A DNA stretch of 64,000 nt from Betaproteobacteria bacterium HGW-Betaproteobacteria-11 (GTDB taxonomy: Bacteria > Pseudomonadota > Gammaproteobacteria > Burkholderiales > Rhodocyclaceae), in contig PHCV01000003.1 in NCBI GenBank assembly GCA_002842395.1, positions 119,421 to 183,420 of the forward strand. The letters are read 5' to 3'. Position numbers and translations under genes: made by a program. Shown in pieces: positions 13,273 to 25,300 of this stretch. Position 1 is the first letter of the stretch. Each line of letters begins with the position of its first letter. The notes under the pieces were generated by a model, which saw only the letters and a program-made list of their open reading frames with translations, had not been told where the DNA came from and did not search any database.

Positions 13273-13398
13273 GGAGACACTGAACAAGTCGTCATGCCCG
13301 CGCAAGCGGGCATCCAGCGCGTTGATCTTCATGGATTCCCGCTTCGCCCGCCGCGAAGCGGAGTTGCCTGCCCCCGCAGGCTTTTTCAGCGTCTCCTT
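13271..13398. mobile_element. 128-bp inverted-repeat element with REP-like hairpins (MITE-like)
   Basis: Its ends are AAGGAGACACTGA and TCAGCGTCTCCTT, which match as inverted repeats at 12 of 13 positions. Inside is a REP-type hairpin (ATGCCCGC, loop, GCGGGCAT) followed by ATCCAG, then a second hairpin CCCGCTTCGC/GCGAAGCGG. This resembles the short extragenic palindromes that are abundant in many beta- and gammaproteobacteria. It codes for nothing visible. The left end overlaps the stop codon of the CZB remainder. Confidence 0.6.
13365..13386 (+). terminator. Rho-independent terminator inside the inverted-repeat element
   Basis: GCCTGC, a CCCC loop and GCAGGC are followed by TTTTT. It would end transcription of the GGDEF-EAL gene. 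Confidence 0.7.
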
Positions 13399-13399
13399 A

Positions 13400-13423
13400 A
13401 AAGTCGGCGCTGACAATACGGCG
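13400..13423 (+). repeat. Dispersed 24-bp element, intergenic copy abutting the 128-bp element
   Basis: It reads AAAGTCGGCGCTGAC, AAT, ACGGCG. It begins one base after the right terminal repeat of the 128-bp element, in the orientation of the upstream GGDEF-EAL gene. Confidence 0.85.
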
Positions 13424-13459
13424 AACCGTGCAGGCTTGCCACGCCGCAAAGACGACAAG

Positions 13460-15127
13460 TCAGCGGCTGGCCGGCAACTCGAAGCCGAGCATTTCCGCCG
13501 CGTGCCGCCGCGTGGTTTCAGTGATCCTCTCGCCGCCCAACATACGGGCGATTTCGCCGATGCGGGTCTCGGCATCGAGCACCTGCACGCGGGACAAGGT
13601 TTCAGCGCCCACCGTCTCCTTGGCGATCGACCATTGCCAGTCGGCCTGCGCCGCCACTTGCGGCAGATGCGTCACGCACAATACCTGACGACTGCGGCCC
13701 AGTTCGCGCAGCAGGCGGCCGACGATCTCGGCCACCCGCCCGCCGATGCCGACATCGACCTCGTCGAAAATCAGCGTCCCGGCCGGATGCGCCTGACTGG
13801 CCATGACCTGCAGCACCAGACCGATGCGCGACAGCTCGCCGCCGGAGGCCACCTTGGCCAGCGGCCGCAGCGGCTGGCCGGCATTGGCCGCGACCTGGAA
13901 TTCGATGTCCTCGATGCCATGGGCACTGCCTGCGGCCAGCGGCGTCAGGGCAATTTCGAAGCGGCCGCCGGCCATCGCCAGTTCCTGCATGCCGTGGCTC
14001 ACCGCGGCGGCGAGCGTCGCGGCGGTTTTCACGCGAAGCGCGGAAAGCTGCCCGGCCCGCGTGCGATAGGCGGCCTCCGCCTCGCGCTCGCGCGCGGCGA
14101 GCGCCGCGGGATCGGCGGACAGGCTCAAGGCCGCCGCGCGCGCGCGCAGACGGGCGAGAACAGCGGGCAACTCTTCCGCCGGCACCCGGTGTTTGCGCGC
14201 CATCTGGGTCACCGCCTGGATCCGTTCATCGAGTTGCGTCAGCCGCGCCGGGTCCAGCTCAAGCCGTTCCTGATAACGGCGTAGCGCCAGCGCCGACTCT
14301 TCGAGCTGGATCAACGCGCCCTCGAACAATTGGGCGACATCCTCCAGCGCCGGATCGACCACCGCCAGCTCCGCGAGCCGCGAGCCGACCGGGTGCAGCG
14401 CCGACAGGGCCGCCGCCTCGCCTTCGTCGAGCACGGCGAGCGCACCCGCCACGCCCTCCTGTAACTCACTGACATGACCGAGACGCCGCTGCTCCTCCTG
14501 CTCCGTCTGCCAGCTCCCTGCATCGAAGGCAAGCTCGGTCAGTTCCCTGATCTGCCAGGTCAGCAGCTCGCGCTCGCGGACGCTGGCTTCGCCATCCTGC
14601 TCGGCCGCCAGGCGCGCCGTCCTGGCTTCGCACCAGGCTCGCCAGGCCGCCGCCACCTGCTGTGCCAGAGCCTGCGCGCCGCCCTGGGCATCGAGCAGCG
14701 CACGCTGGGCCTCGGGCTTGAGCAGCGAAAGATGGGCATGCTGGCCATGGATGTCGGCGAGGAAATCGGCCGCTTCGCGCAACTGGCCGAGCGTCGCCTG
14801 CGCACCGTTGATGTAGGCGCGCGAGCGGCCGCTGCCATCGACGATACGGCGCAACAGACAGCTCTCGCTGTCGAAATCGTTGGCCGCCAGCCAGTCGGCC
14901 AGGCCCGGCGCATCGCGCAGGGTGAATTCGGCGCAGATCTCCGCCTGCTTCGCGCCGGCGCGTACCACCAGGGCATCGGCGCGCTCGCCCAGAGCCAGTG
15001 AAAGGGCATCGACCAGGATCGACTTGCCGGCGCCGGTCTCGCCGGTGAGCACGCCGAAGCCCGCCTCAAAATCGAGTTCAAGGCGATCGACGATGACAAA
15101 ATCACGGATCAGCAGACAGGACAACAT
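13460..15127 (-). CDS. recN: DNA repair protein RecN
   Basis: SMC-like ATPase acting early in recombinational repair of double-strand breaks. The 555 residues match the family. The N-terminal Walker A is GETGAGKSILVDAL at about 31-44, followed by long coiled-coil arms around 150-360. The C-terminal ABC signature VASGGELSRIGL and Walker B TLIFDEVDVGIGG are present. A weak match to the dispersed repeat occurs at 14277-14300 but in a different reading phase. RecN follows nadK on the same strand with a gap of about 20 bases, a common pairing downstream of the hrcA divergence. Confidence 0.96.
   Translation of the reverse strand: MLSCLLIRDFVIVDRLELDFEAGFGVLTGETGAGKSILVDALSLALGERADALVVRAGAKQAEICAEFTLRDAPGLADWLAANDFDSESCLLRRIVDGSGRSRAYINGAQATLGQLREAADFLADIHGQHAHLSLLKPEAQRALLDAQGGAQALAQQVAAAWRAWCEARTARLAAEQDGEASVRERELLTWQIRELTELAFDAGSWQTEQEEQRRLGHVSELQEGVAGALAVLDEGEAAALSALHPVGSRLAELAVVDPALEDVAQLFEGALIQLEESALALRRYQERLELDPARLTQLDERIQAVTQMARKHRVPAEELPAVLARLRARAAALSLSADPAALAAREREAEAAYRTRAGQLSALRVKTAATLAAAVSHGMQELAMAGGRFEIALTPLAAGSAHGIEDIEFQVAANAGQPLRPLAKVASGGELSRIGLVLQVMASQAHPAGTLIFDEVDVGIGGRVAEIVGRLLRELGRSRQVLCVTHLPQVAAQADWQWSIAKETVGAETLSRVQVLDAETRIGEIARMLGGERITETTRRHAAEMLGFELPASR
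14277..14300 (-). repeat. Doubtful copy of the dispersed 24-bp element in recN
   Basis: The recN sense strand reads AGAGTCGGCGCTGGC, GCT, ACGCCG, with two changes outside the free bases. It encodes ESALALRR, so its reading phase differs from every other coding copy. It may be chance. Confidence 0.35.
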
Positions 15128-15148
15128 GGCGAATGCGGGGGCCAGGAC

Positions 15149-16027
15149 TCAGCTACGCGACGTCGAGCTCCAGTGCAGCTTTTCGCGCAGCATGGCGAAA
15201 TAGCTGTAGCCCGGCGGATGCAGCAAGGTAATGGCCGCCTTGGCGCGGCGCAGGCGGATGACATCGTCACCCCGTGCGTCGAAGCGTGTCTGGCCGTCGA
15301 AATGGATGCGGCCTTCATGCGGCGGCAGGAAACGGATCCCGATCTCGCTCTGGTCGCTGATGGTGATCGGCCGATAGGAGAGCGCATGCGGACAGAGCGG
15401 GACGATGGCGATGCCGGCCACCGCCGGATGCAGGATCGGGCCGTTGGCCGAGAGCGCGTAGGCGGTCGAGCCGGTCGGCGTGGATACGATCAGGCCGTCG
15501 GCGCGCAGCACGTGGATCAGCTCGCCATCGACCTTGACCTCGAGCTCGATCAGCCGTCCGGCATCGCCCTTGTTCACCACCACGTCGTTGAGCGCCAGGT
15601 TGCGCGCCACCGGCTGGCCGGCGCGCAGCACCTCGGCTTCGAGCAGGAAACGCTGCTCGCGCGAATGATTGCCGGCAAGGATCGCGGTCATGCTCTGGAA
15701 CATGGCGTCATGCGCGATGTCGGTCATGAAACCGAGCTGGCCCTGATTGACACCGACCAGCGGCACGCCGGATTCGGCCAGCTGGCGGGCGGCGCCGAGC
15801 AGCGTGCCATCACCGCCGAGAATCACCACCAGGTCGGCACACTGGCCGATCCGGGCATAACTGGCCGTGGGATAGGCGGCAGCCGGGATGGCCTGCGCCG
15901 TGGCTTCCTCGATCAATACCGCGACGCCCTGGGCAACGAGAAAAGCGGCGAGCGCGCGGAGCGATTCGGCCACTTCCGGGCTTTGATGTTTGCCGACCAG
16001 GGCCACGGTGCGAAATGCGGATTCCAT
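15149..16027 (-). CDS. nadK: NAD kinase
   Basis: Phosphorylates NAD to NADP using ATP. The start at [19 protein letters not shown] gives 292 residues, matching the usual length; an upstream start would overlap the hrcA promoter. The diagnostic motif [16 protein letters not shown] holds the catalytic [23 protein letters not shown] and the conserved [16 protein letters not shown] follow. It is divergent from hrcA with 64 bases between the starts and is followed by recN. Confidence 0.97.
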   Translation of the reverse strand: MESAFRTVALVGKHQSPEVAESLRALAAFLVAQGVAVLIEEATAQAIPAAAYPTASYARIGQCADLVVILGGDGTLLGAARQLAESGVPLVGVNQGQLGFMTDIAHDAMFQSMTAILAGNHSREQRFLLEAEVLRAGQPVARNLALNDVVVNKGDAGRLIELEVKVDGELIHVLRADGLIVSTPTGSTAYALSANGPILHPAVAGIAIVPLCPHALSYRPITISDQSEIGIRFLPPHEGRIHFDGQTRFDARGDDVIRLRRAKAAITLLHPPGYSYFAMLREKLHWSSTSRS

Positions 16028-16078
16028 GACAGCGATTAAACCATATTCGCCACGGCCTTTTTTCGGGCCAATTTTGAC

Positions 16079-16084
16079 TAGAAT
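16079..16084 (+). promoter_or_regulatory. Probable -10 box of hrcA (near-leaderless)
   Basis: TAGAAT lies seven bases before the hrcA ATG, inside TTTTGACTAGAATC. No Shine-Dalgarno sequence is evident, so the message probably begins at or beside the start codon, as proposed for yhbY. Confidence 0.45.
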
Positions 16085-16091
16085 CATCGCC

Positions 16092-17111
16092 ATGCTCGAC
16101 CGACGCGCCCAAACCCTGCTCAAGACCCTGATCGAACGCTACGTTGCCGAAGGCCAGCCGATCGGCTCGCGCACCCTGTCGAAATACTCGGGGCTCGAGC
16201 TTTCGCCGGCGACGATCCGCAATGTGATGTCCGATCTCGAGGAGCTGGGCTTCATCGCCAGCCCGCACACCTCGGCCGGCCGCGTGCCGACGCCGCTCGG
16301 CTATCGCCTGTTCGTCGATTCGCTGCTCACCGTGCGCCCGCTCAAGGCGAGCGAGCTTTCCGAACTGCGCGACGCGATGCAGCCCGACCAGCCGCGGCGG
16401 GTAATCAGCCACGCCTCGCAACTGCTCTCGCAACTCACCGCCTTTGCCGGCGTCGTCGTCGCCCCGCGCCCCCAGCAGCCGCGCATCCGTCAGATCGAAT
16501 TCCTCGGCCTGGCGGACAAACGCATCCTGCTGATCATCGTCACCGACAAGGGGGATGTGCAAAACCGCATCCTGTTCACCCAGCGCAACTACACACCGTC
16601 CGAGTTGGTCGCGGCCGCCAATTACCTCAACCAGAATTGTCTCGGCCTCGACTTCGACCAGGTGCGCACCCGCGTGGTCGACGAGCTGAGGCAACTGCGC
16701 AGCGACATGGGCGAGCTGATGACCGCCGCCCTCGAGGCCGGAAACCAGGTGATCGCCGACAACTCGACCCAGTATGTCATCAGCGGCGAACGCAACCTGC
16801 TCGACATCGAAGACCTCTCTTCCAACATGCAGCGCCTGCGCCGGCTGTTCGATCTGTTCGAGCAAAAAACCGCGCTGGTGCAATTGCTCGAACTTTCCGG
16901 CCGGGCCGAAGGCGTACAGGTATTCATCGGCGGCGAATCCGGCATCGCCCCGCTCGACGAATGCAGCGTGGTCGCCGCGCCCTACGAAGTCGATGGCCAG
17001 ATCGTCGGCACCATCGGCGTCATCGGCCCGACCCGGATGGCCTACGAGCGGGTGATCCCGATCGTCGACATCACCGCCAGGCTGCTCTCCTCCGCGCTCT
17101 CGGCGCCATGA
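16092..17111 (+). CDS. hrcA: Heat-inducible transcription repressor HrcA
   Basis: Repressor that binds CIRCE operators of chaperone operons. The start [22 protein letters not shown] gives 339 residues. The N-terminal winged helix includes [26 protein letters not shown], truncated here to its core, and [16 protein letters not shown]. The C-terminal GAF-like domain ends with IVDITARLL. No classical CIRCE (TTAGCACTC, nine bases, GAGTGCTAA) was seen upstream of grpE or dnaK in this window, so its targets may be elsewhere, such as groESL. The TGA overlaps the hemH ATG by four bases. Confidence 0.95.
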   Translation: MLDRRAQTLLKTLIERYVAEGQPIGSRTLSKYSGLELSPATIRNVMSDLEELGFIASPHTSAGRVPTPLGYRLFVDSLLTVRPLKASELSELRDAMQPDQPRRVISHASQLLSQLTAFAGVVVAPRPQQPRIRQIEFLGLADKRILLIIVTDKGDVQNRILFTQRNYTPSELVAAANYLNQNCLGLDFDQVRTRVVDELRQLRSDMGELMTAALEAGNQVIADNSTQYVISGERNLLDIEDLSSNMQRLRRLFDLFEQKTALVQLLELSGRAEGVQVFIGGESGIAPLDECSVVAAPYEVDGQIVGTIGVIGPTRMAYERVIPIVDITARLLSSALSAP

Positions 17112-18070
17112 AGGCGATTCTGCTGATCAACCTGGGGACGCCGGCCGCCCCCACGGCGCCGGCCCTGCGCGCCTACCTCGCCGAATTCCTCGGCGACCCG
17201 CGCGTGGTGGCCTTGCCCCGCCTGCTCTGGCTGCCGATCCTTTACGGCATCATCCTCAACACCCGGCCGGCAAAATCGGCCGCCAAGTACGCGAAGATAT
17301 GGATGGCCGAAGGCTCGCCCCTGCGCGTGCATACCGAACGCCAGGCCAAGCTGTTGCGCGGCCTGATCGGCGAGCGCGGCGACAAGAGCATGCCGATCGA
17401 ATGGGCCATGCGCTACGGCGAACCCTCCATCGCCGGCGCCCTCGGCCGACTACAGGCCGCCGGCGCGACCGAGGTCAGCGTGGTGCCGCTCTATCCGCAA
17501 TTTGCCGGCAGCACCACGGCAAGCACCGAAGACGCCCTCGCCGCCTGGCTCAAGCGTCGTCCCGGCGCGCTGGCCATCGCCACGGTGCGCGACTACCACC
17601 AAAATCCCGGCTACATCGGCGCCCTGGCCGCCAGCGTGCGCGAACACTGGCAAGTCAGCGGCCGTGCCGAAATGCTGCTGCTGAGTTTTCACGGGATCCC
17701 CCAGCGCAGCGTGGACCTCGGCGACCCCTACGCGGCCCAGTGCCACGCCACGGCGGAACGGCTGGCGGCCGAGCTGGGCCTGGCGGCCACGCAATGGCGC
17801 CTCACCTTCCAGTCGCGCTTCGGCGCGGCAAAATGGCTCCAGCCTTACACCCAGCCCACACTGGAGCAACTGGCCCGCGACGGCATGCAGAGCGTGGATG
17901 TGATCTGCCCCGGCTTCCCGGCCGACTGCCTGGAAACACTGGAGGAAATCGCCATCGAATGTCGCGCGGCCTTCCTCGCCTGCGGCGGCAAGGATTTCCG
18001 CTACATCCCCTGCCTCAACGAGCGCCCCGACTGGATCGCAGCCCTGGCCGGGATCGCCCTCGCCGCTTGA
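17108..18070 (+). CDS. hemH: Ferrochelatase HemH
   Basis: Inserts ferrous iron into protoporphyrin IX in the last step of heme synthesis. The protein has 320 residues. It starts [20 protein letters not shown], a typical HemH opening. The catalytic His lies in [18 protein letters not shown], and [14 protein letters not shown] and [19 protein letters not shown] follow. The start overlaps the hrcA stop (ATGA), giving translational coupling of a heat-shock regulator and a heme enzyme, a pairing I know from other betaproteobacteria. Confidence 0.97.
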   Translation: MKAILLINLGTPAAPTAPALRAYLAEFLGDPRVVALPRLLWLPILYGIILNTRPAKSAAKYAKIWMAEGSPLRVHTERQAKLLRGLIGERGDKSMPIEWAMRYGEPSIAGALGRLQAAGATEVSVVPLYPQFAGSTTASTEDALAAWLKRRPGALAIATVRDYHQNPGYIGALAASVREHWQVSGRAEMLLLSFHGIPQRSVDLGDPYAAQCHATAERLAAELGLAATQWRLTFQSRFGAAKWLQPYTQPTLEQLARDGMQSVDVICPGFPADCLETLEEIAIECRAAFLACGGKDFRYIPCLNERPDWIAALAGIALAA

Positions 18071-18121
18071 TTTCTGCCAGCGCAACCCAACATCGGCAGA
18101 ATCCGATATTCGGAGTACACC

Positions 18122-18556
18122 ATGACCGATGCCCTGATCGTCGTCTGCCCGCATTGCCATGCCGCCAACCGCCTGCCCGCGCCGCGACTGAACGAACATC
18201 CCGCCTGCGGTCAATGCAAGCAACCCCTGTTCACCGGCGCGCCGCTTGAAGTCGACAGCGCTCGCTTCGAGCGTCACGTCGGCCGCTCGGGGATTCCCCT
18301 GCTGGTCGATTTCTGGGCGCCGTGGTGCGGGCCCTGCCGCGCAATGGCCCCGGCCTTTGCCCAGGCCGCGCAACTACTCGAACCGCGGGTCCGCCTGCTC
18401 AAGGTCGACACCGAAGCCGAACCGCAGCTGGCCACCCGCTTCGGCATCCGCTCGATCCCGACCCTGGCCCTGTTTCGCAACGGCCGGGAAGTCGCGCGGC
18501 AGGCGGGGGCGATGGATGCCGGCAGCCTGGTGCGCTGGGTTCGGAGCCACGAATAA
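18122..18556 (+). CDS. trxC: Thioredoxin 2 (TrxC) with N-terminal zinc finger
   Basis: Cytoplasmic thiol-disulfide reductant. The 144 residues have an N-terminal zinc ribbon with VCPHCHAANR and ACGQCKQPL (CxxC...CxxC), which marks TrxC rather than TrxA. A thioredoxin fold follows with the WAPWCGPCRAMAP active site and a cis-proline in RSIPTLALF. It lies 51 bases after hemH on the same strand. The stop codon is followed immediately by a copy of the dispersed repeat. Confidence 0.95.
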   Translation: MTDALIVVCPHCHAANRLPAPRLNEHPACGQCKQPLFTGAPLEVDSARFERHVGRSGIPLLVDFWAPWCGPCRAMAPAFAQAAQLLEPRVRLLKVDTEAEPQLATRFGIRSIPTLALFRNGREVARQAGAMDAGSLVRWVRSHE

Positions 18557-18580
18557 AAAGTCGGCGCTGGTACCACGGCG
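18557..18580 (+). repeat. Dispersed 24-bp element, intergenic copy directly after trxC
   Basis: It reads AAAGTCGGCGCTGGT, ACC, ACGGCG, and starts on the base after the TAA stop. Confidence 0.85.
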
Positions 18581-18603
18581 AGCGACACCTGTCCCCGGCA
18601 GTG

Positions 18604-18642
18604 AATTCGCTTTTCCGCCGGCCGGCCATTGAAAAGCGAATT
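18604..18642. promoter_or_regulatory. 12-bp inverted repeat over the grpE heat-shock promoter
   Basis: AATTCGCTTTTC (18604-18615) and GAAAAGCGAATT (18631-18642) are perfect inverted repeats with a 15-base GC-rich spacer. The right arm overlaps the sigma-32 -35 element. The sequence and spacing differ from CIRCE. It could be an operator or part of a hairpin in a transcript from upstream. Confidence 0.55.
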
Positions 18643-18656
18643 GCCGGCCCCATATT
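18629..18656 (+). promoter_or_regulatory. Sigma-32 (RpoH) heat-shock promoter of grpE-dnaK-dnaJ
   Basis: TTGAAA (18629-18634), a 13-base spacer and CCCCATATT (18648-18656) match the RpoH consensus (CTTGAAA and CCCCAT-T) very well. It lies 48 bases upstream of the grpE ATG. Confidence 0.8.
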
Positions 18657-18703
18657 CGGCGACGCATGCCTTTTTTCGAGATCATGAACGGAGCCAAAAC
18701 CCC

Positions 18704-19246
18704 ATGCAGGATCAGCCAAACCCTTCCGCCGCCCAACCCGATGCTGCCGCGCCAGCCCCCGCAGTCGAGGTCATGCCCAGCCTCGAAGGACTGCTCAAAA
18801 CCGCCGAACTGCAGGCCGCCGAACATCACGACGCCTGGCTGCGGGCCAAAGCGGAAACCGAAAACGTGCGCCGGCGCGCGCTGGAAGACGTCGCCCGGGC
18901 CAGCAAGTTCGCGGTCGAAAAATTTGCCGGCGAGTTGCTGCCGGTAAAGGACAGCCTCGAAGCCGCGCTCGCCAACGAAAACCAGAGCGCCGAGAATCTC
19001 AAGGCCGGCGTCGAACTGACGCTCAAGCAGCTGATCGCCGCCTTCGACAAATCCGGCCTGGCCGAGATCAATCCGCCGGGCGAGAAGTTCGACCCGCACC
19101 GGCATCAGGCCATCAGCCAGATCGAAGCCGACGGCGAGCCCAACACAATCATCAGCGTCCTGCAAAAAGGCTATGCCCTCAACGACCGCGTGCTGCGCCC
19201 GGCACTGGTCGTCGTCTCCCGGGCCAGAGCCGGCGGCGAGGCTTGA
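18704..19246 (+). CDS. grpE: Nucleotide exchange factor GrpE
   Basis: Releases ADP from DnaK. The 180 residues comprise an acidic Ala/Pro-rich N-terminus, a long helix ([30 protein letters not shown]) with dimerisation function, and a C-terminal beta domain with [14 protein letters not shown] and [20 protein letters not shown]. The helix is quoted here only by its key parts around residues 28-60. It stands first in the grpE-dnaK-dnaJ heat-shock cluster, behind a strong sigma-32 promoter. Confidence 0.96.
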   Translation: MQDQPNPSAAQPDAAAPAPAVEVMPSLEGLLKTAELQAAEHHDAWLRAKAETENVRRRALEDVARASKFAVEKFAGELLPVKDSLEAALANENQSAENLKAGVELTLKQLIAAFDKSGLAEINPPGEKFDPHRHQAISQIEADGEPNTIISVLQKGYALNDRVLRPALVVVSRARAGGEA

Positions 19247-19338
19247 ATCCACGCTCAGCGCCCTGATATGGCCGATTGACGTATCTCCAAACACGCAGCT
19301 CCACTTTGTCAGTTCCACCTGATTCAAAAGGAAAAATC

Positions 19339-21285
19339 ATGGGAAAAATCATCGGTATCGATCTGGGCACCACCAACTCCTGCGTCGCCATCATGGAAGG
19401 CGGCAAACCCAAGGTGATCGAAAACTCGGAAGGCGCGCGCACCACGCCGTCGATCGTCGCCTATGCCGACGATGGCGAGATTCTTTGCGGTGCCGCGGCC
19501 AAGCGCCAGGCGGTAACCAACGCGAAGAACACCCTGTATGCGGTCAAACGGCTGATCGGCCGCCGCTTCGACGAAAAGGAAGTGCAAAAGGACATCGACC
19601 TGATGCCCTTCAAGATCGTCAAGGCCGACAACGGCGACGCCTGGGTCGAGGTGCGCGGCAAGAAGATGGCGGCGCAACAGGTATCCGCCGAAGTGCTGCG
19701 CAAGATGAAGAAGACCGCCGAAGACTATCTGGGCGAAGAAGTCACCGAGGCGGTGATCACCGTCCCCGCTTACTTCAACGACAGCCAGCGCCAAGCCACC
19801 AAGGATGCCGGCCGCATCGCCGGTCTCGACGTCAAGCGGATCATCAACGAACCGACCGCGGCGGCCCTGGCCTTCGGCATGGACAAGCAGGAAGGCGATC
19901 GCAAGATCGCCGTCTATGACCTGGGCGGCGGCACTTTCGATATCTCGATCATCGAAATCGCCGCCATCGAAGGCGAGCACCAGTTCGAGGTGCTGTCCAC
20001 CAACGGCGACACCTTTCTCGGCGGCGAGGACTTCGACCAGCGCCTGATCGATTACGTGGTCACCGAGTTCAAGAAAGAACAGGGCGTCGACCTCAAGAAC
20101 GACGTGCTGGCCCTGCAACGGCTCAAGGACGCGGCGGAAAAAGCCAAGATCGAACTGTCCTCCGGCCAGCAGACCGAGATCAACCTGCCCTACATCACCG
20201 CGGATGCCAACGGGCCGAAGCATCTGGCGCTGAAGATCACCCGCGCCAAGTTCGAAAGCCTGGTCGAAGACCTGATCGAACGCACCATCGCGCCCTGCCG
20301 GCTGGCGATCAAGGATGCCGGCGTCAGTGTCAATGACATCACCGACGTGATCCTCGTCGGCGGCATGACGCGGATGCCCAAGGTGCAGGACAAGGTCAAG
20401 GAATTCTTCGCCAAGGAGCCGCGCCGCGACGTCAATCCCGACGAAGCGGTAGCCGTCGGCGCCGCGATTCAGGGCGGCGTGCTGCAAGGCGAGGTCAAGG
20501 ACGTGCTGTTGCTCGACGTCACCCCGCTCTCGCTCGGCATCGAAACCATGGGCGGCGTGATGACCAAGCTGATCCAGAAGAACACCACCATCCCGACCAA
20601 GGCCAGCCAGGTCTTCTCGACCGCCGAGGACAACCAGAACGCGGTGACCATCCACGTCCTGCAGGGCGAGCGTGAAATGTCCTCCGGCAACAAGAGCCTC
20701 GGCCAGTTCAACCTTTCCGACATCCCGCCGGCGGCGCGCGGCATGCCGCAGATCGAGGTCACCTTCGACATCGATGCCAACGGCATCCTGCATGTTTCGG
20801 CCAGGGACAAGGGCACCGGCAAGGAAAACAAGATCACCATCAAGGCCAACTCCGGACTCTCCGAAGAGGAAATCCAGCGCATGGTCAAGGATGCCGAGGC
20901 GCATGCCGAAGAAGACAAAAAGGCCCACGAGCTGGTCGATACCCGCAACCAGTGCGACGCCATGGTGCATTCGGTGAAGAAAGCGCTGGCCGAATACGGC
21001 GACAAGATCGACGGCGACGAAAAGGCCAAAATCGAAGCCGCGCTCAAGGAAGCCGAAGAGGTCATGAAAGAAGGCGACAAGGATGCCATCGAAAGCAAGA
21101 CCCAGGCACTGGCCCAGGTGTCGCAGAAGCTGGGTGAAAAAATGTACGGCGAAGCCCAGGGCGCGGCAGGCGGTGCGGCCGAACACGGGGCTAAACACGG
21201 GGCCGACGCCGCGGGCTCGGGCGCCAAGGCCGACGAGAGCGACGTAGTCGATGCCGAGTTCACCGAGGTAAAAGACAAGAAGTAA
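19339..21285 (+). CDS. dnaK: Chaperone DnaK (Hsp70)
   Basis: ATP-driven chaperone. The 648 residues begin [21 protein letters not shown] chose this start because AAAAGGA lies just upstream and the extra upstream residues do not belong to the family. Phosphate-binding signatures are [15 protein letters not shown] and [14 protein letters not shown]. The linker [16 protein letters not shown] joins to the substrate-binding domain. The tail ends in an Ala/Gly-rich stretch and the EFTEVKDKK acidic end, near the EEVKD-type terminus of the family. It lies 92 bases after grpE. Confidence 0.98.
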   Translation: MGKIIGIDLGTTNSCVAIMEGGKPKVIENSEGARTTPSIVAYADDGEILCGAAAKRQAVTNAKNTLYAVKRLIGRRFDEKEVQKDIDLMPFKIVKADNGDAWVEVRGKKMAAQQVSAEVLRKMKKTAEDYLGEEVTEAVITVPAYFNDSQRQATKDAGRIAGLDVKRIINEPTAAALAFGMDKQEGDRKIAVYDLGGGTFDISIIEIAAIEGEHQFEVLSTNGDTFLGGEDFDQRLIDYVVTEFKKEQGVDLKNDVLALQRLKDAAEKAKIELSSGQQTEINLPYITADANGPKHLALKITRAKFESLVEDLIERTIAPCRLAIKDAGVSVNDITDVILVGGMTRMPKVQDKVKEFFAKEPRRDVNPDEAVAVGAAIQGGVLQGEVKDVLLLDVTPLSLGIETMGGVMTKLIQKNTTIPTKASQVFSTAEDNQNAVTIHVLQGEREMSSGNKSLGQFNLSDIPPAARGMPQIEVTFDIDANGILHVSARDKGTGKENKITIKANSGLSEEEIQRMVKDAEAHAEEDKKAHELVDTRNQCDAMVHSVKKALAEYGDKIDGDEKAKIEAALKEAEEVMKEGDKDAIESKTQALAQVSQKLGEKMYGEAQGAAGGAAEHGAKHGADAAGSGAKADESDVVDAEFTEVKDKK

Positions 21286-21366
21286 CCGATAACGCAGTTC
21301 TCCGACTCACCCTTCGGGCCGACCGCTGCACCAGCGGCGGCCCGTTCTGCTTGGTTCCCGAACCCC

Positions 21367-22479
21367 ATGGCAAAACGCGACTTTTACGAAATCCTCGGCG
21401 TCAATCGCGACGCCTCCGATGAAGAAATCAAAAAGGCCTACCGCAAGCTGGCCATGAAGCACCATCCGGATCGCAACCCGGACAATCCCAAGGCCGAGGC
21501 CCAGTTCAAGGAAGCCAAGGAAGCCTACGAGATGCTCTCCGACCCGCAAAAGCGCGCGGCCTACGACCAGCACGGCCACGCCGGCGTCGATCCGCAGGCG
21601 CAGGGCTTCGGTGGCGGCGCGGGTGGTTTCGGCGATGCCTTCGCCGACATTTTTGGCGACATCTTCGGCAGTGGCGGCGGGCGCTCCAATGTCTATCGCG
21701 GCGCCGACCTGCGTTACAACCTCGAAATCACCCTGGAAGACGCCGCGCGCGGCAGCGAAACGCGGATTCGCATTCCCACCCTGGCCGAATGCGAAACCTG
21801 CAACGGCAGCGGCGCCAAAAAAGGCACCCAGGCCAAGACCTGCCCCACCTGCGGCGGCCACGGTCAGGTTCGCCTGCAACAGGGCTTCTTCTCGATCCAG
21901 CAGACCTGCCCGAAATGTCATGGCAGCGGCCGCTACATTCCCGAGCCCTGCGCCGACTGTCATGGCTCCGGCCGCGTCAAGCAGCACAAGACGCTCTCGG
22001 TCAAGATTCCGGCCGGTGTCGATGAAGGCGACCGCATCCGGCTTTCCGGCGAAGGCGAAGCCGGCGTCAATGGCGGCCCGGCAGGCGACCTTTACGTGCA
22101 GATTCACCTCAAGGCGCACACCGTCTTCCAGCGCGAGCATGACGACCTGCACTGCGAAGTGCCGGTCAGCTTCACCACCACCACCCTCGGCGGCGAAATC
22201 GACGTACCCACCCTCGACGGCACCGCGCATCTGAAGATTCCCGCCGGCACGCAAACCGGCAAGGTCTTCCGCCTGCGCGGCAAGGGCGTCAAGGGCGTGC
22301 GCTCGCGCAGCCACGGCGACCTGCTCTGCCACGTCACGGTCGAAACCCCGGTCGACCTGACCGAGCGACAAAAGGAACTGCTGCGCGAATTCGACGAAAT
22401 CAGCCGCGGCAACACCGGCCGCCACCACCCCAAGGCGCAAGGCTGGATGGACAAGGTCAAGGATTTTTTCAGCGAGTAA
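21367..22479 (+). CDS. dnaJ: Chaperone DnaJ (Hsp40, type I)
   Basis: Co-chaperone that delivers substrates to DnaK and stimulates its ATPase. The 370 residues have an N-terminal J domain with the HPD motif ([11 protein letters not shown]), a Gly/Phe-rich linker, a zinc-binding domain with four CxxCxGxG-type repeats ([32 protein letters not shown]) at about 140-205, and the C-terminal client-binding domains. It lies 81 bases after dnaK. Confidence 0.98.
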   Translation: MAKRDFYEILGVNRDASDEEIKKAYRKLAMKHHPDRNPDNPKAEAQFKEAKEAYEMLSDPQKRAAYDQHGHAGVDPQAQGFGGGAGGFGDAFADIFGDIFGSGGGRSNVYRGADLRYNLEITLEDAARGSETRIRIPTLAECETCNGSGAKKGTQAKTCPTCGGHGQVRLQQGFFSIQQTCPKCHGSGRYIPEPCADCHGSGRVKQHKTLSVKIPAGVDEGDRIRLSGEGEAGVNGGPAGDLYVQIHLKAHTVFQREHDDLHCEVPVSFTTTTLGGEIDVPTLDGTAHLKIPAGTQTGKVFRLRGKGVKGVRSRSHGDLLCHVTVETPVDLTERQKELLREFDEISRGNTGRHHPKAQGWMDKVKDFFSE

Positions 22480-22493
22480 TGCCCGCTGCTTGA

Positions 22494-22517
22494 AAACTCG
22501 GCGCTGGCGACACGCCG
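22494..22517 (+). repeat. Dispersed 24-bp element, intergenic copy after dnaJ
   Basis: It reads AAACTCGGCGCTGGC, GAC, ACGCCG, 15 bases after the dnaJ stop. The rest of the 22480-22727 interval shows only a short inverted repeat (TTCAAC/GTTGAA near 22674) and no gene. Confidence 0.8.
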
Positions 22518-22727
22518 GGCAGGGGCCTCGCGCGCCCGGCCTGCCGCCGGCCCCACCGCACCCCGAGCCAACCCGCCCCTGGCGAATCCGCCTGCGACCT
22601 GCGTAGACCAAGCAAGTAGCCGGTTCACCCTTCGTTCAATTCTGGCGGCATAAGCCTCGGCGTCCCGCCATTCAACAGACAGTTGAAAGCGTACTGTGCG
22701 AAAACCCTCCGGAAAACTGTATCCCGA

Positions 22728-24999
<2,272 letters not shown>

Positions 25000-25199
25000 C
25001 GATAGCCCACCTTGGCATACCGTATGTGGTGGTAGCAGGATGTTGAAATTTCCGCTGATGCCTTCGGCTATTGGCTTTTGATGGCAACGAGTTTTTTCTG
25101 CGAAGCCCTTGGGGTGTCAGGGAACTGGATTTCAGCCGGTTTTCTGGCCCCCATTCGGGGTTCAGATCGCCTTGCGGCGATCACTGGGCGGATTGCGCC

Positions 25200-25283
25200 C
25201 TATGCAAAGCTCAATCGCCAACCAAAGATCGTCACCATCCGCGTCAGGTTGTAAGCGGCCAAGGCGAACATATTTTCGCCGCT
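25200..25283 (-). pseudogene. Transposase C-terminal remnant (IS5/IS1182-like DDE family)
   Basis: On the minus strand the open stretch between stops reads SGENMFALAAYNLTRM, then VTIFGWRLSFA and a stop. The AYNLTRM core is typical of the last helix of DDE transposases of the IS5/IS1182 type. Everything upstream of it is gone, and the dispersed repeat copy overlaps its upstream end in another frame. The family assignment is tentative. Confidence 0.55.
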
Positions 25284-25300
25284 TCACCAACACCGACTTT
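25277..25300 (-). repeat. Dispersed 24-bp element, copy downstream of cytochrome c gene
   Basis: The minus strand reads AAAGTCGGTGTTGGT, GAA, GCGGCG, the most diverged of the accepted copies. It starts 30 bases past the cytochrome stop codon, in the same orientation as that gene. Confidence 0.65.

Noticed and set aside
18557..18703. A CIRCE operator before grpE.
   Set aside because: No TTAGCACTC/GAGTGCTAA pair is present. The inverted repeat found has a different sequence and a 15-base spacer.
19324..21198. A 624-codon open frame opposite dnaK.
   Set aside because: DnaK on the plus strand is unambiguous. The reverse frame is a known type of shadow in GC-rich hsp70 genes.
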